Notes: generated from the letters alone by a model not told the origin. A stretch of 58,041 nt of DNA from Thiospirillum jenense (GCF_014145225.1 NZ_JABVCQ010000022.1:1-58041), one strand, 5' to 3'. Positions 17,799 through 27,900 are shown, counted from the first letter of the stretch. Made by a program: numbers and translations.

Positions 17799-17804
17799 TC
17801 AATT
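17739..17804. repeat. 66-bp direct repeat, copy 1 (3' end of the small secreted gene)
   Basis: Matches 19242-19307 with four differences, all transitions. Weaker similarity continues for about 40 bp beyond. Confidence 0.93.
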
Positions 17805-18076
17805 GAACGTATCAATCATGTTTTAATGCAACAAACCCTGCTGTATGCTGAACAGTCGCCCCAAGATAAATCAATCGCGGAACGACGCTCAGTTAAATAT
17901 CTATCAGTGCTACTGTTATGACGGAAGCCCGCTTGTTATTTCAAATGTACGCGCTACATAGAGCATTTCAACTGAGCAATTAACCCTCGAAGTTCTGCCC
18001 CACGCTTTCATTAAGCAAATCATCAAGCAATCGCCAGCGATTAAATAGAAAGTTCGCGCCTCGATTATTGTGTGAC

Positions 18077-19231
18077 TTAGTTGCGCGGAGAACTAGCAAT
18101 TAAATTATGAAAGTTTGGACGTTGCCCACTGATAATCCAATCGTTGATTGCTCGATACATATCCGCAACTTCTGGATGTACGTCTTGTTCTTTTTCAATA
18201 CGCTTTTGATAAATCGCAACGAGCTTTTCTTGATTGGGTGACCATTGATACTCTATCCACAGCGCCGCAACAGCCTCCTCTAATTGTCCATTAAGCGCGA
18301 ACGCTTCGGCGAGCGGCGCCCATGTAGCGGAGCGACGTGGATTGATGACCAGCGTCAACGTCAATACAGTAATAGCATCTTTAGGCTGTTCATTCCGAAC
18401 GAAGGCGTATCCCATATTAGCTGCAATTTCTACATCCAGCAGATTATGTGCAAGCCCTTCACGAAAAAAACTCACAGCAACGCCAAAGTCACCATTTTTC
18501 ATTGCTGCTAAACCCTCATCATTTAATTTGCGGGCAGCCACTCGATTACCTGGTTTAGGTTTTTTCAAGCTATCGAATTGGATTGCAATATCTCTTACGT
18601 TTTCAAAGTTTTCATTTGCCGCTGCATTCAGATTCAATGTTAGGCATTGTTTTGCATCAAAGCATTCTAGCGACTGTGCAATTGTGGATGACGGTAGTGG
18701 ATGCTGTTCAATAGGCTGGGTTTTAACTTCACTCTGAGCCTGCATTTTAGCTAATGCTTGCTGCTCACCATATTCTATTAAACGTCGTGCTTCGGCGTTG
18801 CGTTCAGCTTCAATTTGAGCTTGCAACTTGGCTAATTCCTGTTGTTGAGTCTGCATTTTAGCTAATGCTTGCTGCTCACCATATTCTATTAAACGTTGTG
18901 CTTCAGCATTGCGTTCAGCTTCAATCTGAGCTTGCAATTTTGCTAATGCTTCTTCTTGTTGAGCCTGCATTTTAGCTAATGCTTGCTGCGCACCATATTC
19001 TATTAAACGTTGTGCCTCAGCATTGCGTTCGGCTTCTGTCTGTTTTTGTTCTTCAAGCGTTTGTGTTTTGACATTTTCACTAACTTCTTGCGAATGCGTA
19101 TTCGATTCATCTTGGTATCTGGAATACCAGACAAGGGCTTCTAATGCGCCGCCAACAAGTCCTACGCTAGTAGTAATAGTGGTTAATACAATAAACCATA
19201 CACTTCTAAAAAAACTGGTTTCTGCACTCAT
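18077..19231 (-). CDS. Membrane-anchored protein with tandem coiled-coil repeats and TPRs
   Basis: 384 residues. One membrane helix (about 11-36), then a charged coiled coil built from near-identical units starting EAERNAEAQRLIEYG at residues 66, 104 and 141, then a C-terminal TPR-like region (about 235-340; LNDEGLAAMKNGDFGVAVSF). This resembles TolA-like or YbgF-like envelope scaffolds in design, but no family is assigned. AAGG stands 8 nt before the ATG. The gene is flanked by the 66-bp repeats and runs opposite to its neighbours, as if inserted as a block. Confidence 0.82.
   Translation of the reverse strand: MSAETSFFRSVWFIVLTTITTSVGLVGGALEALVWYSRYQDESNTHSQEVSENVKTQTLEEQKQTEAERNAEAQRLIEYGAQQALAKMQAQQEEALAKLQAQIEAERNAEAQRLIEYGEQQALAKMQTQQQELAKLQAQIEAERNAEARRLIEYGEQQALAKMQAQSEVKTQPIEQHPLPSSTIAQSLECFDAKQCLTLNLNAAANENFENVRDIAIQFDSLKKPKPGNRVAARKLNDEGLAAMKNGDFGVAVSFFREGLAHNLLDVEIAANMGYAFVRNEQPKDAITVLTLTLVINPRRSATWAPLAEAFALNGQLEEAVAALWIEYQWSPNQEKLVAIYQKRIEKEQDVHPEVADMYRAINDWIISGQRPNFHNLIASSPRN
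18731..19036. repeat. In-gene tandem repeats, unit 111-114 bp
   Basis: Two full units and one partial unit encode EAERNAEAQRLIEYG...KMQAQ segments at residues 66-103, 104-140 and 141-167. The DNA copies are nearly the same, so unit number may vary between strains. Confidence 0.88.
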
Positions 19232-19241
19232 ATTATTTACC

Positions 19242-19307
19242 TTATCTAGGAAAGGCGCCTGTTGGCAAAATCAAATTGCAAAAGTCTGTGCGTAGAAATA
19301 ATCAATT
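19242..19307. repeat. 66-bp direct repeat, copy 2 (orphan gene tail)
   Basis: Second copy of 17739-17804. It still reads SRKGACWQNQIAKVCA but a TGG codon has become TAG, and no gene body precedes it. Confidence 0.93.
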
Positions 19308-19432
19308 CGGCCTATCGCGCAGGTTTTGATGCAATAAACTCTGTTATTCAAAAATATGCAATAGGATGAGTCGAATTTTAATTAGCGAATTTTCGGGTTG
19401 CCTCACATTCTTAATCAAAAAACACATTGACA

Positions 19433-21205
19433 TTACACCCGCGCCACCACCGCATAATCCCGCGCCCCGTGTAAATAACGATTAAATTGTTGCGTTAAAA
19501 GATCATCACCGGGCAAATGATGTTCCGGCAAATCGGGATTCAAATGCAGGATTTGCACATCTATAAAACCCGCCTGTTTTAATGCAAACTCTAATACCGC
19601 TGGCACAATCGGGCGTTGATGAGTTGGGTCAGTATAAAAATGACAAGCACCAACAGTGAGGTTCTCTGGATTGGGCGTTTCAATAATGACCAATCCACCG
19701 GGGATTAACACTCGGCGCATCTCATCTAATAATTGCAACACTTGCACAAAGGGCAGATGCTCGACCACATGCAATGCAGTCATTGCGCCGAGTGACTGCG
19801 CGGGTTGTTGATTCAAAACCACCATCATCTCTGCTTGCGTGACTATTAACCCACGTTGTTGTGCCAATGCAATTGCGTCTGCATTACTATCAATTCCACG
19901 CGCCGCGTAACCATGATTTTTTAATAACGCCAACCAATCACCGCGCCCGCAGCCAATGTCTAATAACGGCGTCTGCTCGTTAATTGGACTCGCCATTAAA
20001 TAGGGCAAATACACTGCCAGCCGTTGTTGAATAACTTCTGAACTGCCGCGAAAATGATTTTCAAAAGACTGATACCAACTCGCCCAGCGTTGATCGGCCG
20101 TCGTATTATTATCATGCGTTAATGAAACTGCCGCCAGCTGCTCGGTCACTGTCTTCACCTGTTGACGCAATTGAGTTAATTCAGCTTCTAATGCAGTCAA
20201 GCGAGTGGTGTGGGCGGTATGACTGGCAATTAATCCATGATGAATCTGCGGTAAACGCCATAATGCGTGTAAATAAGCAACTAAAGAAGACAGAACAGGT
20301 AACTGCCGCAAGGTGGCTAATAATCGCCGTAAATATGCACTGATAAACGTCATTGCAGGCATTGGCGGCGTTATGATTTGTGAGTCTGGCAACCCATTTA
20401 ATACGGCAATGACTTTAGTCGCATCAATTGGTTGACGCGCTGCAATAGCGAATAACGACGGCGCATCACGCCAGCCGCTTTTGCCAAAGGAACGCGCTAA
20501 ACTACCGGCAGGTGTTTGATGATCGCCCGCCCATAATAAAACGTGTGGAAATGCCTGTTGCAATTGCCGTTTTAATACACGCGGCGATTGTTCATTGATG
20601 TGCATCTGTTGTTCATAGGCACTGCGCGGTTGAATAGGTAAATCGCAACCATTTAATGCCGCGTGACGCCGCCGGCGCGGATAACCATAGCGGTAATACC
20701 ATAAATTGGGAAAGGTATGCGCAATAAAAATGCCGTCATGTTTCAAATGACGGCGAATTAACTTGTATAATTGTTCGACTTCACTAACTGCTAAATGTTC
20801 AATTAAATCTGACGCCAAAACGATGTCATAACGCCCACGATAAACTTTAGGATTGGTCACAGACGCGCAATGAAACCGCACCCGTTTTAATAATTGCGGT
20901 TCATCTTTAAAACAGGCCGCCGCCAATTCTAATGCCGCTGCCGAATAATCAACCGCATCAACCCTATCGCCGCGTGCAGCAAAAAAATGTGCCATTTCAC
21001 CGCGCCCGCAACCTAAATCAAGAATACGCAATTGATGAGATCGCTGGTGATAATTTGCCAAACGCGCCATGCAATCTAAACGCGGATCAAGTTCTTTACC
21101 ACCGGAAGCGCAATACACTTCAAACCCACCGCAATCTTCTAAATAATAATGCGCGGTATAAGCATCGCGGATGTTTTCGCTATTAATGGTTGCCATCATA
21201 CTCAT
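19433..21205 (-). CDS. Two-domain SAM methyltransferase of a surface-polysaccharide operon
   Basis: 590 residues with two class I methyltransferase domains. The first has ILDLGCGRGE (61-70) and VLASDLIEHL; the second has LLDIGCGRGDW (about 412) and ALHVVEHLPF. A coiled coil (about 325-355, RLTALEAELTQLRQQVKTV) joins them. Each glycine-rich SAM motif is intact. The start ATG overlaps the wzt stop by 4 nt. Methyltransferases next to Wzt often cap the O-antigen chain end, which sets chain length and is read by the Wzt C-terminal domain; that role is inferred here from position. Confidence 0.88.
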   Translation of the reverse strand: MSMMATINSENIRDAYTAHYYLEDCGGFEVYCASGGKELDPRLDCMARLANYHQRSHQLRILDLGCGRGEMAHFFAARGDRVDAVDYSAAALELAAACFKDEPQLLKRVRFHCASVTNPKVYRGRYDIVLASDLIEHLAVSEVEQLYKLIRRHLKHDGIFIAHTFPNLWYYRYGYPRRRRHAALNGCDLPIQPRSAYEQQMHINEQSPRVLKRQLQQAFPHVLLWAGDHQTPAGSLARSFGKSGWRDAPSLFAIAARQPIDATKVIAVLNGLPDSQIITPPMPAMTFISAYLRRLLATLRQLPVLSSLVAYLHALWRLPQIHHGLIASHTAHTTRLTALEAELTQLRQQVKTVTEQLAAVSLTHDNNTTADQRWASWYQSFENHFRGSSEVIQQRLAVYLPYLMASPINEQTPLLDIGCGRGDWLALLKNHGYAARGIDSNADAIALAQQRGLIVTQAEMMVVLNQQPAQSLGAMTALHVVEHLPFVQVLQLLDEMRRVLIPGGLVIIETPNPENLTVGACHFYTDPTHQRPIVPAVLEFALKQAGFIDVQILHLNPDLPEHHLPGDDLLTQQFNRYLHGARDYAVVARV

Positions 21206-22488
21206 TCATTTGGCAATATGGGCAATTCAGGTGTGCAAATTGTCACGCTGGGGTGCATATTAAAATACCCGTCATAACGAATGGCAGTTGTATTAGTTTC
21301 AATTTTGAGCATGGTTAAATCGTGTGAAAAAAACAGGATTTCACTAAAGCTACCCGTGCCATAGGGGCGATTACCAACACCGACTGTAATTGAATAATCA
21401 CCGGCAATTAAGTTGACCGTAAACTGCCAAATAACTTGTACCGTTTCTCCCGCTACCAGCGCCGGTGGGTGCTGCCCCATGCAATAAGTATTGGTTTCAA
21501 AAACAGATTGTCCTAACCGATTGCGAATACCAATGCCATAATGCGGTTGATCTAAATCACGCAATGTTTGAATATGCGCAACGATGCGCAATGGTTCTTC
21601 ACTGGTTAAATGCTGTATTAACTGATCAGCCGCGTTGTACAATTCAAGTTTTAATAAACGCACCTCGCCCGTACCCACCAATGGTGATTCAACAACAATT
21701 GATTGCGCGGGTTGAGTGTCAATGACCTCAGGCGGTTTATTAATGGCAACTGGCAAATCACCATGATGACTGCGGCTTAAAAACATGGCGTGATAATGAT
21801 CCACCACTGCTTTCGGTGAACCGCGATCAATCACACAACCATTTTCTAATAACAACGCCTCATCACATAGCGTTTTAACCGCATTCATATCATGGGAAAC
21901 AAATAGAATACTGCCGCCATTAGCACGGAATTCTTGAATACGCCGCATACATTTTTGTTGAAAATAGGCATCGCCAACTGACAGCGCTTCATCCACGACA
22001 AAACACACCGGATCGGCATGAATGGCGATAGCAAATGCCAATCGCATCACCATACCCGAAGAATAGGTTTTTAAGGGTTCTTCAATAAATGATCCCAGTT
22101 CGGCAAACGCAATAATGGCCGTGCGCCGTGCCTGTATTTGTTCCTGAGTCATGCCTAATAACATCGCATTGGCGCGAATATTGTCTAACCCAGTTAAATC
22201 CATGTTGAATCCGGTACCTAATTCTAATAACCCGGTAATGCGTCCAGAAATCTGCACGTCACCTGTATCTGGCAATAGCACACCGGTCAATATCTTTAAT
22301 AAAGTGGATTTACCTGCGCCATTTTGACCAATAATCCCTAGTGTTTGGCCATCGGTAATTTGAAATGACACATCATGCAACGCACAATGCACACTGTGAT
22401 AATTGCGGCGTAAAATCAATTCTTTTAGCCGATCAGAGGGTTTCCGATATAGGCGAAAAGTTTTGCTGATATGATCAGCGCGAATCAT
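21202..22488 (-). CDS. wzt: Polysaccharide ABC exporter ATPase with C-terminal glycan-binding domain
   Basis: 428 residues. The ATPase half has Walker A IGQNGAGKSTLLK (about 50), the signature YSSGMVMRLAFA (about 142), and Walker B CFVVDEALSVGD (about 162). The extra domain (about 260-425, with ETNTYCMGQHPP and TVGVGNRPYG) matches the Wzt C-terminal domain that recognises the modified end of O-antigen. Works with Wzm at the inner membrane. It overlaps by 4 nt on both sides. Confidence 0.94.
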   Translation of the reverse strand: MIRADHISKTFRLYRKPSDRLKELILRRNYHSVHCALHDVSFQITDGQTLGIIGQNGAGKSTLLKILTGVLLPDTGDVQISGRITGLLELGTGFNMDLTGLDNIRANAMLLGMTQEQIQARRTAIIAFAELGSFIEEPLKTYSSGMVMRLAFAIAIHADPVCFVVDEALSVGDAYFQQKCMRRIQEFRANGGSILFVSHDMNAVKTLCDEALLLENGCVIDRGSPKAVVDHYHAMFLSRSHHGDLPVAINKPPEVIDTQPAQSIVVESPLVGTGEVRLLKLELYNAADQLIQHLTSEEPLRIVAHIQTLRDLDQPHYGIGIRNRLGQSVFETNTYCMGQHPPALVAGETVQVIWQFTVNLIAGDYSITVGVGNRPYGTGSFSEILFFSHDLTMLKIETNTTAIRYDGYFNMHPSVTICTPELPILPNE

Positions 22489-22661
22489 GCGGCATGTCCT
22501 AAGATAAATTGGCTCAATTGCAATACAACAAGAAAATATAGGGTTGATAATGCAATTAAAATGAGTGTGCTGCGTGAACCGTTAATCCGCCACAACACCC
22601 ATTTTGCGATTAAAAGCATTACCACAGTTAGCCCGGTTGTTATCAGAAAAAAATACATCAT
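22485..22661 (-). CDS. 58-residue two-helix membrane protein between wzm and wzt
   Basis: Not recognised. The ATG at 22661 overlaps the wzm stop by 4 nt (ATGA) and its own stop overlaps the wzt start by 4 nt, so it is translationally coupled on both sides. It is almost all hydrophobic: one helix near 3-20 and one near 32-50, with WRINGSRS between. The tight fit argues that it is real. It may be a small subunit of the exporter; function unknown. Confidence 0.75.
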   Translation of the reverse strand: MMYFFLITTGLTVVMLLIAKWVLWRINGSRSTLILIALSTLYFLVVLQLSQFILGHAA

Positions 22662-23431
22662 AAAAAATCTCGAATATCCTTTTCTAACCATTTGAGTAGA
22701 AACCACGCACCAAGCAAGACTGCATGGGCAATTATAACTAGGCGTGATAATGCGTTAATATCTGGTAAATGATGGTGAACAAAAATGTCACGATATGCCG
22801 CAATAAACCAATTGGCGGGATTGATGTAATCTTGCAATTGTTGCAACCATTCGGGTGCGACCGCCGGCACCCAGACTAATGGTGTTAACCAGAACCAAAA
22901 TGTTAATACGATTGTGACCAATTCTTTCACATCGCGCAAAAATACGTTTAATACTCCAAATAACAAACCTAATCCAAAAGCAAAGATTTGCTGTAAAATA
23001 AAAATGAGTGGTACAAATAAAAGCCATGCGCCAGGTAATTGGTTTGTGGCAGCTAAAAACCCAAGAAATAGGGTGAATGCAATAGCAAAGGTCACGGTTT
23101 CTGAAATAACAACATACACTGGCAAATAGGCAAGCGTTAAACGAATTTTATTTAATAAGTGTCGTTTTTCTAAAAACACTGTTGAGCAACGTGTGATTGT
23201 GTTGGTAAAGGCTATCCAGGGTAATAACCCACTCACAAGATAAATGGGGTAATCATAATTCCCGCCGCTGCCGCCGGGTAATTTGGCACTCATCACATTA
23301 GCGAAAATCACTGTAAAGATAAAAATCATCACTAATGGATGAATGAATGCCCACAAGGCACCAAGTGCTGACCCCGAATAACGATCAACGAAATCTTGTC
23401 GGGTAAAATCAAATAATAACGAAATATTCAT
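22658..23431 (-). CDS. wzm: Polysaccharide ABC exporter permease
   Basis: 257 residues of the ABC-2 transporter family with about six membrane helices. The start LFDFTRQDFVDRYSGSALG and the central WFWLTPLVWVP are typical of Wzm/TagG-type permeases. It would form the channel moving lipid-linked polysaccharide across the inner membrane with Wzt. It is the first gene of the four-gene operon. Confidence 0.94.
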   Translation of the reverse strand: MNISLLFDFTRQDFVDRYSGSALGALWAFIHPLVMIFIFTVIFANVMSAKLPGGSGGNYDYPIYLVSGLLPWIAFTNTITRCSTVFLEKRHLLNKIRLTLAYLPVYVVISETVTFAIAFTLFLGFLAATNQLPGAWLLFVPLIFILQQIFAFGLGLLFGVLNVFLRDVKELVTIVLTFWFWLTPLVWVPAVAPEWLQQLQDYINPANWFIAAYRDIFVHHHLPDINALSRLVIIAHAVLLGAWFLLKWLEKDIRDFL

Positions 23432-23712
23432 GCTGTTTTATTTGGCATAGTAGGGAATAAAAGTGTAGCGACTTTGGCACAGTGGCGTGTTGCGGGTGAT
23501 ATGTTTTGATATTCTAAATACTTTTGCGTGGGAAAATCGAGGCGCAGCAGTATCATTTTGGCAACTGATTAAACACAGCACAACGCCGTAATCGTCGGTT
23601 TTTTGGATTTAATGTCATTATCTAATCTGATATAAATCAAACAGTTAGCCTGATATTGATGGTGTCCGATTGTCCATTGCTAAAATTAAAGAAACAATTT
23701 TGTTTTTACCCC

Positions 23713-23834
23713 TTGACAAGTCTATCGGTATTTTAGAAAATGGTTATGTACTGAAGATCACTGCGATCTTTGGTGCACTCCTCCATCCTCCTTTGGTGGT
23801 AATTTTTTAAGCGCGGCACTGCCGCGCTTTTTTT
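23713..23834 (+). ncRNA. Candidate small RNA with anti-Shine-Dalgarno loop, promoter and terminator
   Basis: A TTGACA box stands at 23713-23718; plausible -10 sites are TAGAAA (23734) or GAAAAT (23736), neither strong, so transcription would begin near 23746. The RNA (about 90 nt) would hold hairpin AAGATC/GATCTT (23754-23770) and two CCTCC tracts (23780-23784, 23787-23791). The second tract lies in the loop of a small hairpin 23783-23799, and a strong terminator follows (23809-23834). CTCCTTT resembles the 3' end of 16S rRNA, so pairing with ribosome sites is plausible. No plus-strand gene follows. Confidence 0.5.
23809..23834 (+). terminator. Rho-independent terminator
   Basis: AAGCGCGGC (23809-23817) pairs perfectly with GCCGCGCTT (23821-23829) around ACT, followed by a run of T to 23834. 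It reads rightwards. Confidence 0.88.
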
Positions 23835-23932
23835 ATGAGCAAAACCGCAATCTGTTGGAACAAACATCGCTGTGATGTTTAACAAAGCCGTCTTATTATA
23901 ATTAATAAAACAGCTGCTTTGTATAGTCATCC

Positions 23933-24265
23933 TCAATAACCATATCCGTCAGATTCAATCTCCGTCACGACGCCGCCGCGTATAGTGATGTGCATCAAAA
24001 AACGTTGTGAACCGAAATTATACGTCCAAATTTCATACGGTTCATTAACGTATTCCACGATATGTTCATCACGAAAACGATCATAGGTGCGTATTGGTAT
24101 TCGCTCATTAAACCGCCCAATCTGAAGCGGTTGTCCGCAATACTGAATGAGCCGACTACTGGAATCACCAATATCGACTAAATGATTAGCGCAGCGCAAA
24201 CCATACGCACTGAGACTATTCGCCATTAATCCCAGTGCTATTAAAAACATGCTTATTTGACGCAT
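23933..24265 (-). CDS. Secreted DUF2845 protein
   Basis: 110 residues from the ATG at 24265 (a TTG at 24277 is also open). The signal peptide ends near LSAYG. The mature part LRCANHLVDIGDSS, LIQYCGQPLQ and EIWTYNFGSQRF matches DUF2845, small periplasmic proteins of unknown role with two conserved cysteines. It follows greA on the same strand with 40 nt between. Confidence 0.85.
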   Translation of the reverse strand: MRQISMFLIALGLMANSLSAYGLRCANHLVDIGDSSSRLIQYCGQPLQIGRFNERIPIRTYDRFRDEHIVEYVNEPYEIWTYNFGSQRFLMHITIRGGVVTEIESDGYGY

Positions 24266-24305
24266 GAGCAGCCGCAACGTTATTTAGCGTTGAACATTGA
24301 CAACA

Positions 24306-24782
24306 TTAAACATAGCGTATTGCTAAAATCTCAAATTCACGCGAACCACCTGGGGCAGCGACAACCACAATGTCATCCTGTTGTTTGCCAATCAATGCGC
24401 GAGCAATTGGCGAACTGATTGAAATGCGTCCCTGTTTAATATCAGCTTCATCATCACCAACAATTAAAAAAGTGTGTTCTTCATTGGTTTCGGTTTCAAG
24501 CACATTCACCGTTGCACCAAATACCACTTTGCCATTCGCCGCCAATTTAGTGACATCAATCACCTCAGCGTGCGCCAACTTTGATTCCAATTCTTGAATG
24601 CGTCCTTCAACAAAACTTTGCTGCTCTCGTGCCGCATGATATTCAGCATTTTCTTTCAAATCACCATGCGCTCGTGCTTCAGAAATTGCTTCAATAATTC
24701 GGGGACGTTCGATACGTTTGAGCCGTTCTAATTCGGCGCGTAATTGCTCTGCGCCCCGTACTGTTAAAGGAACTTTATTCAT
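24306..24782 (-). CDS. greA: Transcription elongation factor GreA
   Basis: 158 residues, the standard length. The N-terminal coiled coil carries the acidic tip [17 protein letters not shown] that stimulates RNA cleavage in stalled polymerase. The C-terminal FKBP-like domain has [13 protein letters not shown]. It lies downstream of carB, as in many proteobacteria. Confidence 0.97.
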   Translation of the reverse strand: MNKVPLTVRGAEQLRAELERLKRIERPRIIEAISEARAHGDLKENAEYHAAREQQSFVEGRIQELESKLAHAEVIDVTKLAANGKVVFGATVNVLETETNEEHTFLIVGDDEADIKQGRISISSPIARALIGKQQDDIVVVAAPGGSREFEILAIRYV

Positions 24783-24905
24783 TAAAGTGTAGTCCTATTA
24801 AATTAACTATCCTACCATGACGCGCTTTTTTCAATACCCAAATACAAACAACGCGGACTGGCAGTAAGTTGTGGCCGCTATTTTATGATTTGTATCAACA
24901 ATAAA

Positions 24906-27900
24906 TTAATACAAATCTTGCAAACGGTTAATTGCTAATATCCCTGCTTGCTTGAGTGCCAAACAGGTTGCTTCGGCGCCGGCAATTGTTGTGGTATAGC
25001 TCACTTTACGTTGTAATGCAACGCGCCGTATTTCGGCTGAATCGGCAATGGCTTGCGCACCTTCAGTCGTATTCACGACAAAACTAATCTCATTATTTTT
25101 AATCATGTCAACGATGTGCGGGCGCCCTTCTTTGACTTTATTCACGCGCTCGCATTCAATACCCGCAGCGCGTATGACGAATGCACTGCCGTGTGTGGCA
25201 TACAGCCGAAATCCCAGTGCAATCAATTCGTGTGCTACTTGAATTAAACGGGTTTTATCTGCTTCACGCACACTCAATAATGCTTTACCGGGACGCGGTA
25301 ATCGTGTTCCTGCGCCCTCGACGGCTTTACCAAAGGCTTCACCGAAAGTTTCGCCAATGCCCATGACTTCGCCGGTGGATTTCATTTCCGGTCCCAATAC
25401 CGTATCTACGCCCGGAAATTTAATAAATGGGAAGACCGCTTCTTTTACAAAAAACCGTTTAGGGTGTATTGTCTGTTGCAAGTTTTGCATTGCTAAACTG
25501 CATCCAACCATACACCGTGCGCCGACCTTTGCTAATGGAACTCCAATTGCTTTAGAGACAAATGGAATAGTCCGCGAAGCGCGTGGATTGACTTCTAAAA
25601 TATAAATATCGTCGCCTTTGAGTGCAAATTGTGCATTCATTAAACCGCGCACACCTAATGCCAATGCCAATTGAGTCATTTGTTGACGGAGGCGGTTTTG
25701 AATAGCATCAGATAGCGTGTAAGGCGGCAGTGAACAGGCCGAATCACCCGAATGAACGCCAGCTTGTTCAATGTGTTCCATCACACCGCCAATTAACACC
25801 TGTTCTCCATCGCACACGGCATCAACATCAATTTCAATTGCGGCATCTAAAAAGCGATCTAATAATACTGGTGCGTCATTTGAAACACTAACCGCCGTGC
25901 GAATATAGCGCCGTAATTCCTGTTCATCATACACCAATTCCATTGCGCGGCCACCCAATACATACGATGGGCGCACCACTAATGGATAACCAATTGCCGC
26001 CGCAGCCGCTAATGCTTCAGCCTCACTGCGCGCCGTTGCATTCGGTGGTTGACGCAAATTCAATTGGTGAATCAATTGCTGAAACCGCTCCCGATCTTCC
26101 GCTAAATCAATCGCATCTGGTGACGTGCCAATAATTGGAACGCCCGCTGCTTCTAATGCGCGGGCGAGTTTTAATGGCGTCTGTCCACCGTATTGAACAA
26201 TCACCCCATAGGGCTGTTCAATTGCCACGATTTCAAGCACATTTTCCAGGGTTAATGGTTCAAAATAAAGCCGATCCGAGGTGTCATAATCGGTTGAGAC
26301 GGTTTCGGGATTGCAATTAACCATAATGGTTTCATAGCCATCATCGCGCAATGCAAACGCGGCATGAACGCAGCAATAATCAAACTCAATTCCCTGCCCA
26401 ATACGATTTGGCCCGCCGCCCAATACCATCACTTTTTTCGCAGTAGTGGGGGCGGCTTCGCATTCTTCTTCATAGGTTGAATACAAATACGCGGTACTCG
26501 CGGCGAATTCAGCAGCGCAGGTATCAACCCGTTTGAATACCGGGCGAATACCGAGCGCATGGCGATGAGTGCGGATTTCCTGTTCAGAAATGCCAATTAA
26601 ACTGGCAAGGCGCCGATCCGAAAATCCTTTACGTTTTAATGCGTATAATCGCGCCGCATTCAGGGCAGAAAAGCCCTGAACTTTAATCTCATGTTCAATA
26701 GCAACTAATTCTTCAATCTGCGCAATAAACCAGGGATCAATACCGGACAATTCCTGAATTTCTTCGGGCGTAATGCCAGCGCGCAAGCCGTCAGCCAAAT
26801 ACAATAATCGCTCACCACTGGGCTGGGCGATTTCATTACGCAAATAACTAATTGATTCCGGTGCCGCCAAATTTAATACGTTGGTTAAACCATCTTTATC
26901 CGTTTCTAAACTACACAGCGCTTTTTGTAATGATTCCTGGAAGGTGCGGCCAATTGCCATCACTTCGCCAACTGATTTCATTTGCGTGGTTAACCGCGCA
27001 TCGGCCAGCGGGAATTTTTCAAAGGCAAACCGCGGGATTTTAGTGACGACATAATCAATTGTTGGTTCAAATGAAGCGGGCGTGGCGCCGCCGGTAATTT
27101 CATTTAATAATTCATCCAACGTATAGCCAACCGCCAATTTAGCCGCGACCTTCGCAATTGGAAAACCGGTTGCTTTGGATGCCAATGCTGATGAACGTGA
27201 CACACGCGGATTCATTTCAATTACAATCATCCGCCCATCGGCTGGGTTAATGGCAAATTGCACATTAGAACCGCCGGTATCCACGCCAATTTCACGCAAT
27301 ACGCGAATAGACGCATCGCGCATCAATTGATATTCTTTATCCGTCAAAGTCTGCGCCGGGGCGACGGTAATTGAATCGCCGGTATGCACACCCATTGGAT
27401 CGAAGTTTTCAATCGAGCAGACGATGATGCAATTATCTTTAGAATCGCGCACCACCTCCATTTCAAATTCTTTCCAACCCAACACCGATTCTTCAATTAA
27501 CAATTCTTTGGTCGGTGATAAATCTAATCCGCGCCGGCAAATCTCTTCAAACTCTTCGGCATTATAGGCAATGCCACCGCCGCTGCCGCCGAGTGTAAAT
27601 GACGGGCGAATAATGGACGGGAAGCCAATTTGCGGTTGAACTTGAATCGCTTCTTCTAAACTATGCGCCACCGCCGAGCGCGGCACGTCTAATCCAATGC
27701 GCCGCATTGCTTGGCGAAATAAATCCCGATCTTCGGCTTTATCAATTGCCGTGCGCGAGGCGCCGATCAATTCGACTTGATAGCGCTCTAATACGCCTTC
27801 GCGGGCTAAATCTAATGCACAATTTAATGCTGTTTGGCCGCCCATTGTGGGCAAAATGGCATCGGGGCGCTCGCGTTCAATAATGCGTTCAACCACGCGC

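Larger units (their letters stand above)
23432..23932. other. Intergenic region upstream of wzm
   Basis: 501 bp. It holds the wzm promoter region, a palindrome AAACAATTTTGTTT (about 23690-23703) and the candidate small RNA. A 67-residue open frame on the minus strand (23733-23936) covers the small RNA and looks like chance. Confidence 0.55.

Noticed and set aside
19023-19295. Plus-strand ORF ending in the duplicated secreted-protein tail
   Set aside because: Most of it is the TPR gene reversed; only the last codons are a relic and they are recorded as a repeat.
23733-23936. 67-residue minus-strand ORF between wzm and the DUF2845 gene
   Set aside because: No ribosome site, odd composition, and it covers the small-RNA candidate and its terminator.
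24850-24875. Short match between CGGACTGGCAGT near carB/greA and the IS607 right end
   Set aside because: Only about 12 bases agree and nothing else of the element is present, so chance is likely.
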